From Faecalibacterium sp. CAG:74 (GTDB taxonomy: Bacteria > Bacillota > Clostridia > Christensenellales > Aristaeellaceae), in the NCBI GenBank assembly GCA_000437595.1, contig FR899840.1, positions 1 to 31,931 of the forward strand: a stretch of DNA of 31,931 bases, given 5' to 3'. A program made the translations under genes and the position numbers. Shown here piece after piece: positions 15,399 to 22,866 of the stretch; the first letter of the stretch is position 1; the number at the start of each line of letters is the position of its first letter. The notes beneath the pieces were generated by a model. It was not told the origin of the DNA. It did no database searches and worked only from the letters and a program-made list of their open reading frames with translations.

Positions 15399-15449
15399 AG
15401 CAGCAGTGCCTCCGGGAGCAAAAGCCCCGAAAAGCACTGCTGCTTTTTG
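15399..15449. terminator. Bidirectional terminator between acyltransferase and HIT genes
   Basis: Arms AGCAGCAGTGC (15399-15409) and GCACTGCTGCT (15435-15445) with an inner CGGG/CCCG pair, followed by TTTTTG. On the other strand the hairpin ends in CTTTAAT. Confidence 0.9.
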
Positions 15450-15459
15450 ATTTCCCTGC

Positions 15460-15804
15460 TTACGCCATCGACTCCGCCATCTTCTTGCCGCCCAGCACAT
15501 GGAAGTGCAGGTGCTGCACGCTCTGGCAGGCGTCGCAGCCGCAGTTGCTCACCACGCGGAAGCCGCTCTCGGCGATACCTTCCTGATGCGCGACCGTCCG
15601 GCACGTCCGCAGGCACGCGGCCAGCAGCTCGTCGGACAGCGCATCCACCGCATCCAGCGACGCGACGTGCGTCTTCGGAACGACCAGCACATGCACCGGC
15701 GCCATCGGGTTGATGTCGCGGAAAGCGTAGGTCTTGTCGTCCTCGTAGACCTTGGTGGAGGGAATGTCCCCGGCGATGATTTTGCAGAACAGGCAGTTTT
15801 CCAT
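15460..15804 (-). CDS. HIT family nucleotide-binding hydrolase (HinT-like)
   Basis: A small histidine-triad protein (114 residues) of the HinT branch, which hydrolyses nucleoside phosphoramidates and similar adducts. The triad HLHFH is at 98-102. The N-terminus CLFCKIIAGDIPS with C4 and C7, together with the central His, matches zinc-binding HIT proteins. AAAGGATG lies eight bases before the chosen ATG. An alternative ATG three codons earlier has a poorer site. The gene lies downstream of mtaB in the same direction, separated by an inverted family A repeat. Confidence 0.93.
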   Translation of the reverse strand: MENCLFCKIIAGDIPSTKVYEDDKTYAFRDINPMAPVHVLVVPKTHVASLDAVDALSDELLAACLRTCRTVAHQEGIAESGFRVVSNCGCDACQSVQHLHFHVLGGKKMAESMA

Positions 15805-15841
15805 GAGAATCATCCTTTCTGATATTGATTTTGTTGTGCAC

Positions 15842-16142
15842 ATTGGCGGATAGGCTATGTGGTCGCGCCCATCTGGCGCGACAATGTTGAGTTGAGGGAA
15901 AGAGCAAGTTGGGGGGCGCGTCTGCGGACGCGCGAAGTTTGTGTGCTGCGCTGAAAGCGCTTCGCTGTTCAGCGCTTGTGTTGCAGGGCTGAGCGCGTTT
16001 CCTTCGCTGGTCACACGACAAACAGTTGGGGCGTTGCCCCAAACCCCAGCAGGGGCGCCGCCCCTGCACCCTGCAAGGGGCATTGCCCCTTGACCCTTTT
16101 TTTGTCTCCAGGCTTGGTCGCGTTACCCTACAATCTTTTTCC
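15842..16142 (-). repeat. Family A intergenic repeat, inverted copy
   Basis: Read on the minus strand it gives the same block order as the copy at 12267-12600: a TAGGG..CGCG..CAAGCC lead, GGGTCAAGGGG, TTTGGGGC-AAC-GCCCCAA, a variable middle with AGCGCT hairpins, CGCGTC-cgca-GACGCG with C-rich tail, and GTCGCGCC-agat-GGGCGCGAC. It begins a few bases after the mtaB stop codon and ends before the HIT gene start. Confidence 0.85.
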
Positions 16143-16147
16143 GCTGA

Positions 16148-17446
16148 TTATTCGCAGGGCGTGCCGTCCATGCCGCTTTCATTCAGTCCCGTCAGGCGGA
16201 CGCGCACAAATTCCCCCTGCCGTCCGGCATACCCCTCCGGCAGCGTCACCGCGATATACTCCGGCGTATAGCCCGTCCAATGACCATGCACCGGCTCTTC
16301 CAGCAGCACTTCCGCCACCTCGTTGACCCACTGCTCCCGGTACAGCCTTGCCATTTCGTCGCCCACGGCAATCAGCAGGCGCGCGCGGCGTTCCTTCTCG
16401 GCGTTCGAGAGCTGTCCCGGCATCACGGCGGCTTTTGTGCCCTCGCGCTGAGAGTAGGGGAAGACGTGAATCTTGGCATAGCGGGCTTCGCGGATGAAAT
16501 CGCGCGTTTCCTCGAACTCGGCTTCCGTTTCGCCGGGGAAGCCAGTTAATACATCCGTCGTGAACGCCGCCATCGGGTAAACGGCGCGCAGGTTCTCCAT
16601 CGCCTGACGGTACATGCGCATGTTGTAGCGGCGCGCCATCCGCTGCAAAACGGTGTCGCTGCCGGATTGCAAAGCGAGGTGGAACTGCGGGCAGACCTTG
16701 TCCATCGTGCGGAGGGCTTGCGCGAATTCTACCGTCGCGACGGTCGGCTCAAGGCTGCCGAGGCGGATGCGGCGCACGCCCGGCACATCCTGCACGGCGC
16801 GAATCGCGTCCAGCAGCGTCTGACGGGGTGTGAAGTCCCGCCCGTAGCTGGTAAGATGGATGCCTGTCAGCACCAGCTCGGTGAATCCGGCTTGCGCCAG
16901 ACGTTCGGCTTCGGCACGGATTTCATCCACCGGGCGGGAGCGAATCGGCCCGCGCACGCTGGGGATGATGCAGTAGGTGCAGTGGTTGTTGCAGCCCTCC
17001 TGAATTTTGAGCGTCGCGCGGGTGTGTTCCTCCTGCGAGGTGATGGTCAGCGGCTCGAAGGGGGTCGTGGCGTTCAGCTCGTTGACGGCGTTGATGGATG
17101 TGTTCTCCCGCAGCGCCTTTTCCAGCAGTTCGACGACCTCGCCGCGGTGCTGTGTGCCGATGACGAGGCGCGCGCCGGTTTCAAGCAGCTCCTCCGGCTT
17201 GCGCTGCGCCAGACAGCCCGCCAGAATCAGCGCGCTGTCCGGATGTTCGCGGCGCAGGCGGCGCGCCAATTGCAGGGATTTCTTGTCGCCCGTGCCGGTC
17301 ACGGTGCAGGTGTTGATGACGTAAACATCCGCATCCGCGTCGAACGGGACGATTTCATAGCCGGCGGCGCGGAATTTCTCCAGCATCGCCTGTGTGTCGT
17401 ATTGGTTAACCTTGCACCCAAGGGTGTGGAAGGCAGCAGTTTTCAT
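16148..17446 (-). CDS. mtaB: tRNA (t6A37-C2) methylthiotransferase MtaB
   Basis: Radical-SAM enzyme that converts t6A to ms2t6A at position 37 of ANN-decoding tRNAs. In 432 residues it has the N-terminal methylthiotransferase domain with C11, C47 and C78 (one [4Fe-4S] cluster). The radical-SAM motif CNNHCTYC (C152, C156, C159) holds the second cluster, and a C-terminal TRAM-type region follows. The family mark TLGCKVNQYDTQ separates MtaB from MiaB and RimO. The chosen ATG has GGAG eight bases before it and starts four bases after the rsmE stop. A second ATG 18 bases upstream lacks a binding site. Confidence 0.95.
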   Translation of the reverse strand: MKTAAFHTLGCKVNQYDTQAMLEKFRAAGYEIVPFDADADVYVINTCTVTGTGDKKSLQLARRLRREHPDSALILAGCLAQRKPEELLETGARLVIGTQHRGEVVELLEKALRENTSINAVNELNATTPFEPLTITSQEEHTRATLKIQEGCNNHCTYCIIPSVRGPIRSRPVDEIRAEAERLAQAGFTELVLTGIHLTSYGRDFTPRQTLLDAIRAVQDVPGVRRIRLGSLEPTVATVEFAQALRTMDKVCPQFHLALQSGSDTVLQRMARRYNMRMYRQAMENLRAVYPMAAFTTDVLTGFPGETEAEFEETRDFIREARYAKIHVFPYSQREGTKAAVMPGQLSNAEKERRARLLIAVGDEMARLYREQWVNEVAEVLLEEPVHGHWTGYTPEYIAVTLPEGYAGRQGEFVRVRLTGLNESGMDGTPCE

Positions 17447-17450
17447 GGTT

Positions 17451-18185
17451 TCACTCCAATTCACCGTATAGGCAGAATAATGCGCTCAGTGCGCAAAGTC
17501 CTGCGGTTTCGGTGCGCAGAATACGAGCGCCGAGGGTGACGCTTTGGCAGCCGCAGTCCTTCATCCGGGCGATTTCATCCGCGCTCATGCCGCCTTCGGG
17601 GCCAATCACCACGGCGAGGTCGCGGATTTCCGGATGCTCCCGGTGGAAGGCGGTCAGGCTGTGCCCGCGTGCGTCCTCCCACGGGACGATGGCGGCTTCG
17701 TGCGTTTTCAGCGCCGTCAGCAGGGCGGGGAAAGCAATCGGCGCATCCACCGCCATCATCTGGCAGCGCCCAGACTGCTTGCAGGCTTCGCGGGCGATTT
17801 TCTGCCAGCGCTCCTGCTTCTTCGCGCCGTCCTTGGCGCTGAGCTGCACGACGCAGCGGCTCATGGCGACCGGGACGACCCGCGCTGCGCCCAGCTCCAC
17901 CGCCTTTTGCACAATCAGCTCCATCTTCTCCGCTTTTGGCAAGCCCTGATAAAGCGTGATGCGCAATGTCGCCTCGGTGGAGGGCAGTTCGCTTATCAAG
18001 CGCGCCGTCACGCCCTCCGCTGTCATTTCCGCGATTTCGGCGGAAAAGCGACGACCGTCCAGGAACAGCTCTGCCGCGTCGCCCGGCTGCATCCGCAGCA
18101 CGCGGGACGCATGACGCGCATCCTCCTCCGACAGCGTGACAAGGCTGCCGATTTCACCCAGCCCGTCAGCATAAAAGCGGTGCAT
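17451..18185 (-). CDS. rsmE: 16S rRNA (uracil(1498)-N3)-methyltransferase RsmE
   Basis: SPOUT-fold enzyme that methylates U1498 of 16S rRNA. In 244 residues, the N-terminal PUA-like part (1-70) includes EDARHASRVLRMQPGD. The C-terminal knot carries VIGPEGGMSADEI (GPEGG 195-199) and LGARILRTETAG (218-229), the SAM-binding signature. Its ATG overlaps the prmA stop by one base (TAATG). The order prmA-rsmE-mtaB matches yqeT-yqeU-yqeV of Bacillus. Confidence 0.95.
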   Translation of the reverse strand: MHRFYADGLGEIGSLVTLSEEDARHASRVLRMQPGDAAELFLDGRRFSAEIAEMTAEGVTARLISELPSTEATLRITLYQGLPKAEKMELIVQKAVELGAARVVPVAMSRCVVQLSAKDGAKKQERWQKIAREACKQSGRCQMMAVDAPIAFPALLTALKTHEAAIVPWEDARGHSLTAFHREHPEIRDLAVVIGPEGGMSADEIARMKDCGCQSVTLGARILRTETAGLCALSALFCLYGELE

Positions 18186-19132
18186 TACTTCTTCCTCCGG
18201 GACAGCATGGCGACCCACTCGCCCTTGCGCTTCGTTTCCAGAATCGTGTAATCGGCGGCGGTCAGCGCGTTTACCACGTCCTGTTCGCGCTCCTTGATGA
18301 TGCCGGAGCAGATGAACAGCCCGCCGGGGACGATGTGATCCACCAGCGGCTGTGCGAACATGCAAATCACGTCGGCAATGATGTTCGCCACGCACAGGTC
18401 GCACACGCCGTCGCTGCTTGCCAGCAGATTGCCCTCCACCGCGCGGACGCGGTCGGACAGGTGGTTGTGCTCAATGTTCTCCTTCGCCACGCGCACCGCC
18501 ACGGGGTCAATGTCGATGGCAAGCACGTCCTTCGCGCCGAGCATCGCCGCGCCGATGGCGAGGATGCCGCTGCCCGTGCCCACGTCGATGACCGATTCGC
18601 CGCCGTGCATCGCGTCCTCCAGCAGCTCCAGGCACATCGAGGTCGTCTCGTGCGTGCCGGAACCGAACGCCATGCCGGGGTCAATCTCGATGATGCGGTC
18701 GCCGGGCTGCGGGTCGTAATGTTCCCACGTCGGCTTCACCACCAGCGAACGCCCCGCCTTGAACGGCTTGTAGAACTTCTTCCACACCTCCGCCCAGTCC
18801 TCATCACGAACATTCAGCGTCGAAATTTCCAGCGTGCCGAGGTCAAGCCCCAAATCCATGTGATGCAGTTCGTCGCAGCGGCTGCGCAGCGCCTGCATCC
18901 GGTCTGCGAAGGAACTGTCCGGCGTGAACCACGCGTGCACCAGCACATCCTCCGGCATGGAGGCAATCAGATTCGGGTCGATAATCTCCCAGTAGCCATT
19001 GGGCTTGTCGGGGTCGGGAATATCCGCGCGATCCTCTACCATCGTGCCGGTCGCGCCCTCCGCCATCAGCGCCTCGGACACAATGTCCGCGCCCGCCGTG
19101 GTGGTATGAATCGTCAATTCAATCCAGTCCAT
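18185..19132 (-). CDS. prmA: Ribosomal protein L11 methyltransferase PrmA
   Basis: SAM-dependent enzyme that methylates ribosomal protein L11. Its 315 residues are typical. The N-terminal substrate domain is followed by the conserved DPGMAFGSGTHETT (151-164) and the SAM-binding VIDVGTGSGIL (181-191), then the catalytic NIIADVI. AGGAAGG lies five bases before the ATG. It is first in the leftward prmA-rsmE-mtaB run and has its own promoter just upstream. Confidence 0.95.
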   Translation of the reverse strand: MDWIELTIHTTTAGADIVSEALMAEGATGTMVEDRADIPDPDKPNGYWEIIDPNLIASMPEDVLVHAWFTPDSSFADRMQALRSRCDELHHMDLGLDLGTLEISTLNVRDEDWAEVWKKFYKPFKAGRSLVVKPTWEHYDPQPGDRIIEIDPGMAFGSGTHETTSMCLELLEDAMHGGESVIDVGTGSGILAIGAAMLGAKDVLAIDIDPVAVRVAKENIEHNHLSDRVRAVEGNLLASSDGVCDLCVANIIADVICMFAQPLVDHIVPGGLFICSGIIKEREQDVVNALTAADYTILETKRKGEWVAMLSRRKK

Positions 19133-19167
19133 GTGTGTACCTTCCTTACAGATAAAATACCAACATA

Positions 19168-19206
19168 ATTATATAGCAAAACCCTGCCGAAATCAACCCG
19201 GCAGGG
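19168..19206 (-). promoter_or_regulatory. prmA promoter overlapping a hairpin
   Basis: Minus-strand TTGATT (19196-19191), 17 bases, TATAAT (19173-19168). The -35 box lies in the loop of a perfect 8-base hairpin, CCCTGCCG (19182-19189) with CGGCAGGG (19199-19206). On the minus strand the hairpin is followed by TTTTGC, so it may also act as a weak terminator for transcripts from upstream. Confidence 0.8.
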
Positions 19207-19295
19207 TAAAGGAGATGAAAAACTGTGGCGGAAAGTGCTGGAAAGGGGGAAAATTCCGTGATTCCCCCTGCAACAACAAAAGTCAACTATGGGAG

Positions 19296-19369
19296 TGTGC
19301 ACCCGAAGGGGTGGAGGGGGCGATCGGAAAGCCCCCTCCTCGCCTCCGCAGAGGCGAAATCCCTGCGCA
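19296..19369 (+). repeat. Family B structured repeat, copy 3 (short form)
   Basis: Starts GTGCACCCGAAGGGGT. Hairpin 1 is shortened to GAGGGGGC-gatcggaaa-GCCCCCTC. Hairpin 2 is TCGCCTC-CGCA-GAGGCGA, followed by AATCCCTGC. It lies beyond the 3' end of the leftward solute-binding gene. Between 19207 and 19295 nothing else was recognised. Confidence 0.85.
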
Positions 19370-19405
19370 TGAAGCAGGATCTTCTACGCAGAAAGCACGA
19401 ATCAA

Positions 19406-21004
19406 TCAGTCGTAGAACGATTCTATCCCATCCAGCAGATGCCCCTCGCGCACATCGCGGGTGGTGGTGTACATCCGCCGCGTCAGCACCGTGCCGCCGC
19501 GGTAGTACAGGCAGATAAACGGGCAGTCCTTCGCAAACTGCTCCTGAATGTCGTACAGCACGGATTGGTAATCCGCCTGCGTGACCTGCGTGCGCAGCTT
19601 CTTGAACAGCGCATCCATCGTCTTTGAGCGGTAGGCGACGTAGTTGCAGGTGTTGCCGCTCATCAGCAGAAAGCCAGGGTCGGGGCAGACGTCCATGGCG
19701 AAGGAAACCAGCGCAATGTGGAAATTGCCCGCTTTCAGGCGTTCCTGCATCGTGCTGTACGACACCGTCTCCACCGTCGCCTTGATGCCGATTTGCCCCA
19801 GCATGTCGGCAATCATGTTCGCCGCCTGCACGCGCACGCTGTTGTCCGGCTCTTCGTAGGTGATGATGTTGTAGGTGAGGTCGGCGGCTTCGTTGTTCTT
19901 GTTGGGCTTGTCCACATAGCCGCTGCCATCGGTGTCGTACCAGCCGTCCTCCTCCAGCAGCTGCCGCGCCTTGTTCAAATCAACTTGGAAGTAGGAGGAC
20001 AAGTTCGAGTTGTACATCCACGTTCCCTGAATCATGGGCGTGTTCGTCCGGTCAACCATGCTCATGTAGACGGACTGGACGATGGAATCAATGTTGATGC
20101 AGGAGCGAATCGCCGTGCGCATGTTGTTTGTCATCGAGCCGAGATAGTTGTTCAGCAGCAGGCACTCCAGCTGATTCGTGCGGTAGGTGATGGCGAGCGT
20201 GTTGGTGGAGGATTTGTACTGCGCAATGGACAATGAACGGGAAAATATGGCATCGACGTTGGAATACTGGTACGCATTTACCACGTCGGCGTCCTTGCCG
20301 TACAGGTCGAAGTAGAGATTCTTGAACTGCGGCGGCTTGCCGCTGTAATACGGGTTCAGCGAGAGCGTCATGCTGCCCTTCGTGCCGTTGGAATAGGGCG
20401 TGAAGGCCGTAATCATGTACGCGCCTGTGCCGGGGGGGTTTGCGCTTTCCAGTGCGCTCGCGGGCAGCACCGGGAATGTCATGGCGTACAGCACGCCGTA
20501 ATACTGCCGATCGGCGCGCACCTCCACCGTGTAGTTGTCCCGTGCCTTGATTTCCTTGACGAAGTAGCGCAGATTGGCGTAGTATCCCTTGTTCGTCAGG
20601 TTTGTGTCCTTGGCGCAGGAAATGATGTAGTTCGCCGTCGCGACGACGTCGTTCGCCGTCATTTCCGTCCCGTCGGAGAACAGCACGCCCTGCCGCAGCG
20701 TGAAGGTCCATGTGCGGCCGTTGCCGGTCTGCGTCCAGCTTTCCGCCAGACCGGCCTGCGGCTGATAGTTGTCGTCAATGGTGATGAGCGAATCGTACAT
20801 CAGGTCGAAGATGGAAAGCATGTCCCGCTCGACCGGGAAGAGGGGATTCAGGCTCGTCGTCTTGCTGCTCTGGATGCCGATGACCAGCGCGTCACTGGTT
20901 GGCGACGCCTGCGCGGACAGCACGGGCAGACATAATATCGCCATCAGCAGCGCCAGCAGCTTCCGAGCTTTCGTTGGGGTAGAGAAGGGCTTCGTAAATG
21001 CCAT
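19406..21004 (-). CDS. ABC transporter substrate-binding protein, family 5 (peptide/nickel type)
   Basis: A 532-residue extracytoplasmic binding protein of the oligopeptide/dipeptide class. A signal peptide (basic TKARK, then LLALLMAILCLPVL) ends in SAQA near residue 33. No lipobox Cys follows. The family 5 signature is present (LAESWTQTGNGRTWTFTLRQ, FSDGTEMTANDVVATANYI). No permease or ATPase genes are nearby, so its transporter must be elsewhere, or it has another role. Its first 113 bases overlap the 3' end of the lytic transglycosylase gene. The only ribosome-binding-like sequence, AGGGAG, is about 15 bases upstream, so translational coupling is likely. Confidence 0.9.
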   Translation of the reverse strand: MAFTKPFSTPTKARKLLALLMAILCLPVLSAQASPTSDALVIGIQSSKTTSLNPLFPVERDMLSIFDLMYDSLITIDDNYQPQAGLAESWTQTGNGRTWTFTLRQGVLFSDGTEMTANDVVATANYIISCAKDTNLTNKGYYANLRYFVKEIKARDNYTVEVRADRQYYGVLYAMTFPVLPASALESANPPGTGAYMITAFTPYSNGTKGSMTLSLNPYYSGKPPQFKNLYFDLYGKDADVVNAYQYSNVDAIFSRSLSIAQYKSSTNTLAITYRTNQLECLLLNNYLGSMTNNMRTAIRSCINIDSIVQSVYMSMVDRTNTPMIQGTWMYNSNLSSYFQVDLNKARQLLEEDGWYDTDGSGYVDKPNKNNEAADLTYNIITYEEPDNSVRVQAANMIADMLGQIGIKATVETVSYSTMQERLKAGNFHIALVSFAMDVCPDPGFLLMSGNTCNYVAYRSKTMDALFKKLRTQVTQADYQSVLYDIQEQFAKDCPFICLYYRGGTVLTRRMYTTTRDVREGHLLDGIESFYD

Positions 21005-22040
21005 AGGATGTCGTCACTCTCCCTGCGTATTGTTTGGTCGGGCCGTCCGGCAGCTTGTCGACGGGGATGGTCACGCCGTCTGACGAAATGCCCTTGTCAC
21101 TCAGCCAGCGGGTAACAGTCGTCTGCCCCGCGTGATAGGCGGAGGAGACAAGCACCGCGTCGCCCCGGAACAGCTTGGACAGGTAATTCAAGTACCAGCA
21201 GCCGTAGCGGATGTTCGTTTCCGCGTCGTAGAGGTGGTCGAAGGAATAATTGCTGTCGCCAATTTTCCCGGCAATCCATTCTGCCGTGTCTGGCATCAGC
21301 TGCATCAGCCCGCGCGCGCCCACGCTTGATTCCGCATCCGTGCGGAAGGAGCTTTCATTGCGGATGATGGCGGCGACGAACGCGGGGCGGAGGTTGTATT
21401 CCGCCGCGTAGCGCTCAATCAGCGGCTGATAGGTGATGGAATTTCCGTTTTCGCCCTCGACGACGTGATAGTAGCTCAGCGTGTTCTGCCGCGCGGTTTC
21501 CCACTCTTCGGCGCGCATTGTCAAGTACGCCTGCATCAGGTAGTGCGCCGCCAGCAGCCCCAGCAGCACGATGCACAGCCCGACAATCGTCCACGTCAGC
21601 CAAAGGGGCAGGCGATTCGGGTCGGCAGTTTCCGTCGGGACGGTTTCCGTCGGGGCGGTTTCCACCCGATGCGGCACGGCGGATTGCGTCGGAAGCGGGG
21701 CAGTGCGGCGCTGCGGCGGCTGCGAATACGCCGGATTCATGCCCGCATACGGCGCCTGCGCCTGACGCACGGGCGGCATTTGCGCGGGACGCTGCGGCGG
21801 ACGCTGATTCGGCAGCTGCGTATAATACCCTGTCTGCTGCTGATACCACGCGGGCGCGGCAGAGCGCGGCTGCATGGCTTGCTGCACAGGCGAGGGCGGT
21901 GGATTCTGTGAATTTGATTGCGGCGGATAGCCCCGCGTCGGCTGCACCGGATGCTGCGTCACCGGCTGCGCTGCCTGCGCGGATGGGGCTGCCTGCGCCT
22001 GATAGCGGTCACTTCGTCTGGGACGCGGTGTGTTTTCCAT
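20892..22040 (-). CDS. Membrane-anchored SLT-type lytic transglycosylase
   Basis: Predicted to cleave peptidoglycan glycan strands between MurNAc and GlcNAc. The 382 residues begin with a long cytoplasmic Pro/Gln-rich tail (1-140), then one membrane segment (about 146-166). An extracytoplasmic SLT domain follows with catalytic E229 (RNESSF), GARGLMQLMP (241-250) and AYHAG (301-305). The last 37 residues continue past the domain and overlap the next gene by 113 bases. GGAGG lies six bases before the chosen ATG, which overlaps the end of coaE by 32 bases. The architecture resembles Gram-positive SLT proteins such as YjbJ-like enzymes. Confidence 0.9.
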   Translation of the reverse strand: MENTPRPRRSDRYQAQAAPSAQAAQPVTQHPVQPTRGYPPQSNSQNPPPSPVQQAMQPRSAAPAWYQQQTGYYTQLPNQRPPQRPAQMPPVRQAQAPYAGMNPAYSQPPQRRTAPLPTQSAVPHRVETAPTETVPTETADPNRLPLWLTWTIVGLCIVLLGLLAAHYLMQAYLTMRAEEWETARQNTLSYYHVVEGENGNSITYQPLIERYAAEYNLRPAFVAAIIRNESSFRTDAESSVGARGLMQLMPDTAEWIAGKIGDSNYSFDHLYDAETNIRYGCWYLNYLSKLFRGDAVLVSSAYHAGQTTVTRWLSDKGISSDGVTIPVDKLPDGPTKQYAGRVTTSYGIYEALLYPNESSEAAGAADGDIMSARAVRAGVANQ

Positions 22041-22644
22041 GCGAACCCTCCTTGGCAAGTTCGGCGGCGTAAAGCGGGGGAATCAGCGCGGCGGTTTCTT
22101 CAATCGTGCCGTCTGTCGGGATGACGACGTTCGCCCGGCGCGCCTTTTCTGCCGTGTCCATTTGGCTGCGCAGGCGGTTTTCCGCTTCCTCGCGGGTGAA
22201 GCCGTCGCGCGCCATCAGGCGGGCAAGCTGCGTCTCGCGGGGGAGCGACGCGCACCAGACTGTGTTGCACAGTCCGTCCAGCCCAGCTTCGTAGAGCAGC
22301 GGCATGTCCAGCACGCAGATTTTCGCGCCGCCCTCCTTCGCGCGGAGGATTTCCCGTTCAATCATCTCCCGCAGGAGCGGCTGCATCAGGTCATCCAGCG
22401 CATGACGGCGCTCGTCGCTGGCGAAAATGAGGCTGCCCAGCGCGCGGCGGTCAAGCGTGCCGTCCGCATGGAAAACCTCGCCGCCGAATTCCGCGCGAAT
22501 CGCGGGCAGCGCCAGCCCGCCCGGCTGCGTCAGCGCGCGGGAAAGCTGGTCGCCGTCGATGATGGTGGCGCCGAGCGACTTCAGCGTGAGCGAAATGGTG
22601 GATTTTCCGCAGGCAATGCCGCCTGTCAGACCGATGATGCGCAT
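22009..22644 (-). CDS. coaE: Dephospho-CoA kinase
   Basis: Phosphorylates the 3'-hydroxyl of dephospho-CoA in the last step of coenzyme A synthesis. In 211 residues, the P-loop GGIACGKST is at 8-16, followed by IIDGDQLSRAL and the lid region. The motif DMPLLYEAGLDGLCN is typical. AAAGGAGG lies ten bases before the ATG. The 3' end overlaps the transglycosylase gene by 32 bases, so the three genes from coaE onward probably form one transcript. Confidence 0.95.
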   Translation of the reverse strand: MRIIGLTGGIACGKSTISLTLKSLGATIIDGDQLSRALTQPGGLALPAIRAEFGGEVFHADGTLDRRALGSLIFASDERRHALDDLMQPLLREMIEREILRAKEGGAKICVLDMPLLYEAGLDGLCNTVWCASLPRETQLARLMARDGFTREEAENRLRSQMDTAEKARRANVVIPTDGTIEETAALIPPLYAAELAKEGSHGKHTASQTK

Positions 22645-22710
22645 GAGAATATCCCTCCTTTTGGGTGCACAGGTTTGCTTATCAAACGAATCAGCGCGCC
22701 AAAAGACTGC

Positions 22711-22743
22711 ATTTCAATCCACGCTCCCCACGCGGGGAGCGAA
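22711..22743 (-). repeat. Solitary CRISPR-type repeat (subtype I-C like)
   Basis: Read on the plus strand: ATTTCAATCCA tail (22711-22721), then a perfect hairpin CGCTCCCC (22722-22729), loop ACGC, GGGGAGCG (22734-22741), ending in AA. On the minus strand this matches the well-known subtype I-C repeat (CGCTCCCC/GGGGAGCG hairpin followed by TGGATTGAAAT). No second copy, spacer ladder or cas gene is present in the window. It lies about 65 bases upstream of the coaE start. Confidence 0.8.
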
Positions 22744-22819
22744 AGCGCAAAGCGACAATTCTGCCTGCCAAAACCATACGCTTTGCACAATAAAATCAAC
22801 CGACAATGAAGCAAAACAC

Positions 22820-22851
22820 CCCGGCAGGGCGTTTTTTCGCGTCCTGCCGGG
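22820..22851 (-). terminator. Terminator of the xpaC-telA operon
   Basis: Minus-strand arms CCCGGCAGG (22851-22843) and CCTGCCGGG (22828-22820), followed by TGTTTTGC. It lies 16 bases past the telA stop. The T-run is imperfect. Confidence 0.8.
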
Positions 22852-22866
22852 AGGTTTGGGGGAAAA

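Noticed and set aside
12267..16142. A composite transposon bounded by the inverted family A copies
   Set aside because: No transposase is encoded inside, no target duplication was visible, and the enclosed genes point both ways and look like ordinary chromosomal genes. Inversion remains possible.
22645..22866. A CRISPR array
   Set aside because: Only one repeat copy is present. No second repeat occurs at spacer distance on either side, and there are no cas genes in the window.
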